A stretch of 19,213 nucleotides of DNA, taken from assembly GCA_003132905.1 (NCBI GenBank), contig PKZC01000065.1, forward strand, positions 18,771-37,983, in the 5' to 3' direction. The position numbers and the translations under genes are program-made. This DNA is from Bryobacterales bacterium (GTDB taxonomy: Bacteria > Acidobacteriota > Terriglobia > Bryobacterales > Bryobacteraceae). The notes under the pieces were generated by a model. It ran no database searches, was not told where the DNA came from, and was given only the letters and a program-made list of their open reading frames with translations. Below are positions 1-4,316 of the stretch, piece by piece (the first letter of the stretch is position 1; each line of letters starts with the position of its first letter).

Positions 1-41
1 TTGCCAGCTAAAGCGGACTGAGACCTGGCCAGCGGGTTTCA

Positions 42-299
42 GTGTTAGAGGATGAAACGTGGAGGGTTCGACCGAATCGGGGTGATAAACTGATCGCAGA
101 GGACGGTCAAATGATTCAAGGTCCTTTGCCAGATTGCCCACAGTGCCGGGAACTAGTCAAAGCGGCTGACGAAGCGCACCGGTTCGCAAAACAGGCTCTT
201 CTCAGCAAGGTTCAAGCCTCTGGCAGAATGTGGGCGCTTACGAGTGGTAGTGTTGGCGATGCCGACCCTACGTTTGGAACCAGTACGACTGGCGCTTAG
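42..299 (+). CDS. Small hypothetical protein with a CxxC pair
   Basis: An 85-residue open frame starting at GTG 42; the in-frame stop upstream is TAA at 9-11 and no ATG lies between them. The protein is hydrophilic, has one Cys-x-x-Cys pair (PDCPQC, about residues 32-35) that could bind a metal or be a redox pair, and then an Ala/Lys-rich, probably helical stretch. There is no signal peptide or membrane segment. I do not recognise a family. No convincing ribosome binding site precedes the GTG, so the start is uncertain. It is the first of several small orphan genes in this low-GC accessory region. Confidence 0.4.
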   Translation: MLEDETWRVRPNRGDKLIAEDGQMIQGPLPDCPQCRELVKAADEAHRFAKQALLSKVQASGRMWALTSGSVGDADPTFGTSTTGA

Positions 300-347
300 G
301 ACTTTGTTGTCACATGTACATGAACACGTGAAGGCTGATAGCTAAAG

Positions 348-383
348 TCTTCCGCTTCTCTTTCGTCTGAGATCGTGGGCACG
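348..383 (-). pseudogene. Internally deleted remnant of the 59-aa gene at 1614-1793
   Basis: Bases 348-370 match 1622-1644 exactly (23 bp) and bases 369-383 match 1780-1794 exactly (15 bp), sharing the dinucleotide GA at the join. The two blocks are the 3' and 5' ends of the minus-strand 59-aa gene, so this is a copy with a 137-bp internal deletion at a 2-bp microhomology. The deletion is not a multiple of three and breaks the frame. The GTG start (380-382) is kept. Sequence outside the 36 bp does not match, so only the two ends survive. Confidence 0.6.
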
Positions 384-410
384 TTTCTGTTTTAAGTCTC
401 GATGCGGGTC

Positions 411-432
411 GAAAGGCGGGTAGTGGGTTACT
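411..432. repeat. Left end of the 295-bp element: target duplication plus inverted repeat
   Basis: Bases 411-418 are GAAAGGCG, repeated exactly at 714-721. They are followed at once by the left terminal inverted repeat GGTAGTGGGTTACT (419-432). The right end, read inward from 713, is the same except for C in place of T at position 10. Confidence 0.75.
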
Positions 433-713
433 GAAGTCAAAAAACGCTGGTGGTAAAATACTGCGCAAAGGAATCTTCAATGCCCCCTTATACAACCACA
501 CGCCTCCGCTACCCGCAGTGTCATAGATCGATTGTTCCTCTATTGCTGATTACCATCCCACTTGCATTGATCGGAGGAATGGAGATCGCACGTCTTCTTG
601 GCTCGAAATCGTTTCATTGGCTAACTGTTCCAGTCCTACTGTTTGCGGGGATGAATTGTAGTTTTGCAATTTCTGACTGGATAGCCACGAAAGTTTCAAA
701 GTAGCCCACTACC
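419..713. mobile_element. 295-bp MITE-like element carrying one small gene
   Basis: The segment is bounded by 14-bp inverted repeats (419-432 and 700-713, 13 of 14 matching) and flanked on both sides by the same octamer GAAAGGCG (411-418, 714-721), the pattern left by transposition with an 8-bp target duplication. No transposase is encoded, so it would have to be moved in trans. Several IS families make 8-bp duplications (for example IS1595, ISL3, IS66); the ends are too short to choose by eye. Nearly all of the interior is a 74-codon gene (480-704) with its own ribosome binding site and a stop codon inside the right repeat. A TAAAAT hexamer (454-459) could be its -10 box. Removing the element and one octamer restores a longer open frame on the minus strand. 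Confidence 0.75.
480..704 (+). CDS. Small two-helix membrane protein carried inside the element
   Basis: A 74-residue protein starting at ATG 480, chosen over the in-frame GTG at 450 because AAAGGA (467-472) sits 7 bases upstream. Two hydrophobic stretches are visible: about residues 20-40 (IVPLLLITIPLALIGG onward) and about residues 49-68 (WLTVPVLLFAGMNCSFAISD onward), consistent with a helical hairpin in the inner membrane. The basic N-terminus should stay in the cytoplasm. The TAG stop (702-704) lies within the right terminal inverted repeat, so the reading frame fits tightly inside the mobile segment. I do not recognise a family. It may be cargo, or a frame with no function for the element. 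Confidence 0.5.
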   Translation: MPPYTTTRLRYPQCHRSIVPLLLITIPLALIGGMEIARLLGSKSFHWLTVPVLLFAGMNCSFAISDWIATKVSK

Positions 714-721
714 GAAAGGCG
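700..721. repeat. Right end of the 295-bp element: inverted repeat plus target duplication
   Basis: The right inverted repeat AGTAGCCCACTACC (700-713) is the complement of the left repeat with one mismatch and is followed directly by the octamer GAAAGGCG (714-721). It contains two stop codons in use: TAG 702-704 on the plus strand ends the element's gene, and CTA 709-711, read as TAG on the minus strand, ends the neighbouring host gene. Confidence 0.75.
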
Positions 722-942
722 AGATAGAACGTGACGTATCCGTCCCGATGCACACACTCTCCCATTCTGAGCGGGAGTTCGGCTAGTTGTCTGTCCAGTT
801 TGTGAAACAAATCGTGCGGTATCGGTTCGGCGATAGTTCCTCTGAAAGATAGTTCACCGTTCGGTTCTCTTGTGCCACGTGCTATCGTCCGAAGTGGCTC
901 ACCATCTCTCGAAGCCCTAACGAGAAATTCTAACTTCTCCAT
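709..942 (-). CDS. Hypothetical protein, C-terminus cut short by the element insertion
   Basis: A soluble 77-residue protein rich in charged residues, with no recognisable domain. The ATG at 942 is preferred over ATG 948 because AAAAGG lies about 7 bases before it and only one base before the other. The last residues, YLAFR, and the TAG stop run across the right target duplication into the terminal inverted repeat of the 295-bp element. If the element and one copy of GAAAGGCG are removed, the same frame continues without a stop (FRPASRLK and onward) for about 34 more codons to a TGA at 310-312. The present stop was therefore supplied by the insertion. Whether the longer ancestral product was functional cannot be told. 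Confidence 0.55.
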   Translation of the reverse strand: MEKLEFLVRASRDGEPLRTIARGTREPNGELSFRGTIAEPIPHDLFHKLDRQLAELPLRMGECVHRDGYVTFYLAFR

Positions 943-1083
943 GTTCATGCCTTTTCTGGGGGGAGTCTCCCAATAGGTACCACAGTTCTACAATCTGGCG
1001 CTGGCATGTGCGGGCGGATCGGGTGACAAGTGATAGAAATGGATTGAACTTCTGGTTGCCTTTAGGTACGATAGATGCAAATC

Positions 1084-1088
1084 GGAGG
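1084..1088 (+). promoter_or_regulatory. Strong Shine-Dalgarno that decides a TTG start
   Basis: GGAGG at 1084-1088 lies 5 bases before TTG 1094. It supports the TTG as the true start of the small membrane-protein gene, where no ATG or GTG is suitably placed. Confidence 0.65.
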
Positions 1089-1093
1089 ACATT

Positions 1094-1327
1094 TTGTTCA
1101 GGACAATCGGCCTTCCAGAACTGCTAGTTATAGCGGTCGCAATTCTTTTCTTTTGGCCTTGGGCCAAAATATTCTCCAAGGCTGGCTATTCGGCATGGTG
1201 GTGCCTGACGGTCTACATTCCAGTCGTCAACCTCATCGTCTTGTTCTGGTTTGCATTCGCTGACTGGCCCATACTCAAACGTTTTCGCCAGAACGATCCT
1301 AGCCGTCCGACCGTCATAACACCCTAG
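1094..1327 (+). CDS. Small integral membrane protein, DUF805/DUF5684-like
   Basis: A 77-residue protein with a TTG start backed by GGAGG 5 bases upstream. Residues 7-23 (LPELLVIAVAILFFWPW) form a hydrophobic helix resembling the N-terminus of TatA, but the TatA amphipathic helix does not follow. Instead comes KIFSKAGYSAWWCLTVYIPV and a second hydrophobic segment (NLIVLFWFAFADWP), a pattern known from small membrane proteins with a 'KAG..GW..L..iP..Ni' motif. The C-terminal tail is basic and cytoplasmic. The next gene starts one base after its stop, so the two are probably co-transcribed. The family resemblance is from memory and function is unknown. Confidence 0.65.
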   Translation: MFRTIGLPELLVIAVAILFFWPWAKIFSKAGYSAWWCLTVYIPVVNLIVLFWFAFADWPILKRFRQNDPSRPTVITP

Positions 1328-1328
1328 A

Positions 1329-1991
1329 ATGACACTTGAAAGCATCCGAGCAACAATAGATTCAGATCGGGCAGTATCGGAGCCACTGAGAGAAAGGGTC
1401 ACGTCTCCGTACCTCAAGAGGCAATGCCAACAGGCGCTTTACTACCTAGACGATTGCGAGTACTTTTACTTTCGTGGTGAACCGAAGGCAGATCTCTACT
1501 TCGCAGGGGTCATGCTCAAGTTGTCTGAGAATCCTCGGGCGTTTGTTGAAGATTGTGTCAGGAAGTGGGGCTATGATGCCGTGGCGATTCCCTACGATTC
1601 CAACAAACGGACCTTAAGCCTTCTTCCGCTTCTCTTTCGTCTGACTGACTTCTTGCTCTGGCGGCTTTCTTTGGAGCCGTTCGGCCAGCGCTTTGTACTG
1701 CCCGTCCTCTCGCTTCGTGGCGACCAAATACGAGTGGTAATGTTCCAGAGCCTTCACCAGCAGGGCGGCTTCGTCGTCAGAGATCGTGGGCACGATTTCA
1801 TTCTATTCCGGTACTGTGTTAGGCGTGGACACTACGTACTTCATGACCCAGACAGCCCCGAAAACCTGGATCGATTGGCTTGCTGCGTTTGCGCCGGTTA
1901 TCGTTTCAAGCGTTGCAATCATCATCAGCATTTGGGTGGCAACGAGACAAAACGACCTCCAGGCCCGACAGCTTCGGAAAGAACTCTTTGA
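1329..1991 (+). CDS. Hypothetical protein; second half doubtful (antisense to a small gene)
   Basis: A 220-codon open frame beginning at ATG 1329, one base after the previous stop, without a clear ribosome binding site and so possibly translated by coupling. The first 95 residues or so (to about 1613) look like an ordinary globular protein, with acidic and aromatic clusters (DDCEYFYF; YFAGVMLKL). From about 1614 on, the frame lies opposite the 59-aa minus-strand gene and then overlaps the 5' part of the next plus-strand gene; its composition becomes Leu/Arg/Cys/His-rich and unlike a normal protein. I read it as a real N-terminal part whose original 3' end was replaced when the 1614-1793 gene arrived. 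No family recognised. Confidence 0.35.
   Translation: MTLESIRATIDSDRAVSEPLRERVTSPYLKRQCQQALYYLDDCEYFYFRGEPKADLYFAGVMLKLSENPRAFVEDCVRKWGYDAVAIPYDSNKRTLSLLPLLFRLTDFLLWRLSLEPFGQRFVLPVLSLRGDQIRVVMFQSLHQQGGFVVRDRGHDFILFRYCVRRGHYVLHDPDSPENLDRLACCVCAGYRFKRCNHHQHLGGNETKRPPGPTASERTL
1614..1793 (-). CDS. Small charged helical protein (59 aa), acidobacterial orphan family
   Basis: Starts at GTG 1793-1791, two codons after an in-frame TAG, and ends at TAA 1616-1614. The product begins MPTISDDEAALLVKALEHY, continues with HSYLVATKRED and AERLQRKPP, and ends in a Lys/Arg-rich tail (QTKEKRKKA). It is predicted to be helical with no membrane segment. From memory it resembles small proteins repeated many times in Solibacter-type genomes; function unknown. 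The alternating charged/hydrophobic pattern reads as a better protein than the opposite strand. A deleted copy of its two ends lies at 348-383, which supports this being a unit that is copied around the genome. No strong ribosome binding site is visible. Confidence 0.6.
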   Translation of the reverse strand: MPTISDDEAALLVKALEHYHSYLVATKREDGQYKALAERLQRKPPEQEVSQTKEKRKKA

Positions 1992-2331
1992 TAGGCGCTT
2001 CGCAGTGTACACGGAAGTCCGAGAGTTCTTGATGGTCGTTTTCCAGGTAAACGGTCACGACGCTATTCATAGCCCCGCTTACCAACGATTCCTTGAGGCA
2101 GCAGAGAAAGCCGAAATGCTGTTCGGAGCCGAGGTCATTGCATACCTCAAAGACATCAGCACGACAGTGGGAAAGGCATATGTGTACGCAGCGGAGGAAG
2201 AGAGGATCGTTGCAGCCGGAGCCGTCAAGCGGATACAAGAGGGCAGCGATATCATGATACGCCTGTACGATCTCTTGAACCGACGAAACGAAGTATTTCG
2301 CCCGTATATGAGCTTGGGGACGTCTCGATGA
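1843..2331 (+). CDS. Single-pass membrane protein with long cytoplasmic helical domain
   Basis: A 162-residue protein from ATG 1843; an in-frame extension back to ATG 1786 exists but would run into the small minus-strand gene. After a short N-terminus comes one membrane segment (about residues 14-31, AFAPVIVSSVAIIISIWV), then a charged helical region (VATRQNDLQARQLRKELFDRRFAVYTEVREFL, about 32-63) and a mostly helical C-terminal domain. This layout is common in bacterial hypothetical proteins that start with a TM helix and a 'LR.eLFdRR..vY..vr.fl' motif. No enzyme motif is seen and the role is unknown. No clear ribosome binding site precedes ATG 1843. Confidence 0.72.
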   Translation: MTQTAPKTWIDWLAAFAPVIVSSVAIIISIWVATRQNDLQARQLRKELFDRRFAVYTEVREFLMVVFQVNGHDAIHSPAYQRFLEAAEKAEMLFGAEVIAYLKDISTTVGKAYVYAAEEERIVAAGAVKRIQEGSDIMIRLYDLLNRRNEVFRPYMSLGTSR

Positions 2332-2664
2332 TGTTGGCCAGTTGTCGCAGGCTAGTGGGGTTCCCACTCACTGAACCCGTGTACACTCCATGTACACTTT
2401 GGGTTGTTTTCGATGGTTTTTGATGGATCACGTTGGAGCTACGGGCCAATAGAATCGCTAACTTACACATTCCACATTGCCCGTCAAAGAACGACTCCCA
2501 CTAGCTTCCGCCAGTGAGTTATTTATCGTCGTCATGCCAGCAGTTGGAGCAAAGGCTTCGTCCGCCTAGAGGGGCCAAGCGTGTGAGGACGGGAAGCAAC
2601 CGCTGGATTCGCCAGATCGAGGCCCGACAGAGCGCACCGGCTGCAAGGACGCGCGCCACCTGGC
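2332..2664. other. Gene-free stretch with inverted repeats
   Basis: No convincing gene lies between the end of the membrane-protein gene and the stop of the secreted-protein gene. It holds a short hairpin (AGTGGG 2354-2359, CCCACT 2363-2368), a dyad at 2374-2405 and a distant inverted pair, GCTAGTGGG at 2351-2359 with CCCACTAGC at 2497-2505. On the minus strand an open frame ending SLCSNCWHDDDK (stop near 2519) may be a decayed gene end; I could not support it further. Confidence 0.5.
2374..2405. terminator. Dyad-symmetric site: candidate terminator or operator
   Basis: GTGTACA (2379-2385) and TGTACAC (2391-2397) form a perfect 7-bp inverted repeat around CTCCA. AACCC (2374-2378) and GGGTT (2401-2405) extend the stem, with a 3-base bulge. 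A T-rich stretch follows (TGTTTTCG). It lies 43 bases after the stop at 2331, so a terminator for that gene is plausible. The repeated TGTACAC, with copies one helical turn (11 bp) apart, also fits a protein-binding site. Confidence 0.4.
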
Positions 2665-3492
2665 TCAGTTTTTTCCGACATTCCGCGGCGGGGCGGCGTC
2701 TTTCAGAGACTGGGTGTCGATGCCCGAGCAAGCCAATTCCATGATTTGATCGAACGGCGCCAGTTGTAGAGTCTGTTTGGGAACGATCCACGCCTTGGTC
2801 AGCACCTTCGGATCCTCGATCGTGGCCTCGATCTCGAGTGTGTTAGCATCCACCCGGCGATAGCGTTCCACTATATGCAGGGCATCGGAATGGTACGATA
2901 CTCGGCCTTCCGCGGATATCCAATTCGAGTCGGTAAAGTTCGTCTTATCGACAACGAAAGTATCCCCATCCCATCGGCCCACTGCGTCTCCGCGATTGGA
3001 CGGCGGCACGTTGTCGCGATGCGGCCTTCCGTCAAAGGGGATGATTTGAAATCCGTGATACGTCTCCGTCAGCATCACCACGGACTTCGGAGTTTGGATG
3101 ATCTGTCCGACGGCACCCACGTCGAAGAGGCTCACATTCAAAGTGCCGAAAGCCGTTGGAGTGCAATGCAGCGTTGGGTCGTCCTTATCGCCCAACGTCT
3201 TGGCGTGCGCTACGGCCGACGGCTGATACAAGCTGGAAAAGGTGGGTGGCGGCTGCGCAGGAGCCGTTCCTCGGCCTTGAGGCCCTCCTCCTCCCGGAGG
3301 CGCTGCACTCCGTCCCCCAATATCAGCGCCGCGCCACCACACTCCCGACAGGTCTGGATGACCGTCGGCCATCCGGGGCGCCGCCTTGGGAGTAGCCGTT
3401 TCGGCACCGGGCGCTTGCGCAGCGAGACGGAATGGGGCCGCCCCGGACCACGCCAGCGCGCCCGCGATTGCCACCGTCATCATCGAGTGCAT
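2665..3492 (-). CDS. Secreted 'DLSGVW' protein of unknown function
   Basis: A 275-residue protein from ATG 3492. This start is preferred over ATG 3525 because it places GGAGAGG upstream and opens directly with a signal peptide (MHSMMTVAIAGALAWSGAAP onward, likely cut after about residue 27). The mature part has the marker PDLSGVWW (about residues 46-53), a Gly/Pro-rich linker (about 66-85), and the motif GRWDGDTFVVDKTNF followed by SDALHIVERYRR and TLEIEATIEDPK. These are the usual conserved blocks of a large secreted family of Acidobacteriota and related soil bacteria whose role is unknown. It follows the DUF6152 gene by 29 bases on the same strand, and the two are commonly paired, so they form one unit. 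Probably periplasmic. Confidence 0.82.
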   Translation of the reverse strand: MHSMMTVAIAGALAWSGAAPFRLAAQAPGAETATPKAAPRMADGHPDLSGVWWRGADIGGRSAAPPGGGGPQGRGTAPAQPPPTFSSLYQPSAVAHAKTLGDKDDPTLHCTPTAFGTLNVSLFDVGAVGQIIQTPKSVVMLTETYHGFQIIPFDGRPHRDNVPPSNRGDAVGRWDGDTFVVDKTNFTDSNWISAEGRVSYHSDALHIVERYRRVDANTLEIEATIEDPKVLTKAWIVPKQTLQLAPFDQIMELACSGIDTQSLKDAAPPRNVGKN

Positions 3493-3521
3493 AATTTCAA
3501 AACCTCTCCGCTGTGACGCGG

Positions 3522-3923
3522 TCACCGATTTTCCTGGGGCCCGAACAGACCATACACGTGTCCATCCGCGGTGACAAGCTCTCTCAGCATTCCTCTTACA
3601 TCGGAATCTTTGGATTGAAAGCCCTTAATGGTCACTTCGTCACCCGGCTTGATGACCCCTGGCCTGTAGCCGTTGCGAATCATTCCACTCGGCGTCCCGG
3701 CCTCGAATGACCATCGATCCACCTTACCGGTGGCTGGGTCCTTCACATCGAGTACGAACCACGAATGTGGGTTTTCAAGCCGCACCTCAGCTATCACACC
3801 GTGAACTGTTATCGGATGTTTCAGATCGTACTCTGCGGCAAACGAATGATGCGCCCAAGCCTGCGCGCCCGTGCCGAGCGCAATCAAAACTGAAGTGAAA
3901 ACGGCGAAAACTCTTCCTTGCAT
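3522..3923 (-). CDS. Secreted DUF6152 family protein
   Basis: A 133-residue protein from ATG 3923, preceded by GGGAGGTG (3926-3933) at ideal spacing, which rules in this start over the upstream ATG at 3944. The signal peptide covers about residues 1-24 (VFAVFTSVLIALGTGAQAWA). Directly after it comes HHSFAAEYD, the hallmark of DUF6152, then a small beta-rich domain (ITVHGVIAEVRLENPHSWF; VDRWSFEAGTPSGMIRNGY; IKPGDEVTIKGF) resembling an OB fold. Periplasmic, function unknown. First gene of a two-gene unit with the DLSGVW protein. A TATACT hexamer on the minus strand (3973-3978) could be a -10 box, without a good -35. It is separated from fdsD by 183 bases and is unlikely to belong to the formate dehydrogenase operon. 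Confidence 0.85.
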   Translation of the reverse strand: MQGRVFAVFTSVLIALGTGAQAWAHHSFAAEYDLKHPITVHGVIAEVRLENPHSWFVLDVKDPATGKVDRWSFEAGTPSGMIRNGYRPGVIKPGDEVTIKGFQSKDSDVRGMLRELVTADGHVYGLFGPQENR

Positions 3924-4106
3924 AGCACCTCCCGCGTTGTCCAAGATTTTGTTTGGACTTCTTAGTGGATTCAGTATACACCGGCCGAATCGGGACGCGA
4001 GACGACCTCGGCGATTCCGGCGAACGTCATTCTATTCCGAACGTCGCCACCCACGAGGGGTCACGATTAATTGCGCCTGTAAAACGGAAATAGGCTGAAA
4101 CGCAGT

Positions 4107-4313
4107 TTATTGCAGCCGCTTTACCGCTTCGAGCGCCAGCTCATGCAAACCTTTACCGTCGTGCGCGACATAAGCGATGATTTGTTCGCGCATGCGGCGT
4201 TCCCAGAACTTCTTTAAATGATCGGTGACGCCGGCAACCGCTTCTTCATGCGGATAGCTGGCAAAGAAGAGGGCGATCTGATTCGCCCGGTGGACCATGG
4301 GATTCGATTCCAT
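4107..4313 (-). CDS. fdsD: NAD-dependent formate dehydrogenase, delta subunit
   Basis: A 68-residue protein matching the FdsD pattern: VHRANQIALFFASYPHEEAVAGVTDHLKKFWERRMR, then a helical C-terminus ending LALEAVKRLQ. FdsD is the small subunit encoded at the end of fds operons. It is needed for assembly or stability of the FdsABG enzyme rather than for catalysis itself. It starts at ATG 4313, three bases after the fdsA stop, so it is translationally coupled to fdsA. A second in-frame ATG at 4298 (MVHRANQ) matches the start of many homologues and is an alternative. In well-studied operons fdsC (fdhD) sits between fdsA and fdsD; here there is no room for it. Confidence 0.9.
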   Translation of the reverse strand: MESNPMVHRANQIALFFASYPHEEAVAGVTDHLKKFWERRMREQIIAYVAHDGKGLHELALEAVKRLQ

Positions 4314-4316
4314 TTC

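Noticed and set aside
1094..1327. TatA-like twin-arginine translocase subunit
   Set aside because: Only the first helix (LPELLVIAVAIL) resembles TatA; the following FG-hinge and amphipathic helix are missing and a second membrane segment is present.
1818..1824. GTTAGGC resembling an integron attC core site in a region of small genes
   Set aside because: No matching RYYYAAC arm at a suitable distance upstream; the expected position is inside the 1614-1793 gene, and other gene junctions lack such sites.
1906..2367. Long minus-strand open frame
   Set aside because: Antisense to the convincing TM-plus-helix protein at 1843-2331; composition is unlike a real protein.
2519..2791. Minus-strand frame ending SLCSNCWHDDDK as a zinc-ribbon protein
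   Set aside because: Its N-terminal half overlaps the secreted-protein gene out of frame and no start or ribosome site is convincing; at most a remnant.
2875..3516. Plus-strand open frame of 213 codons
   Set aside because: Opposite the secreted DLSGVW gene, which has a signal peptide and family motifs; Arg/Ser-rich shadow.
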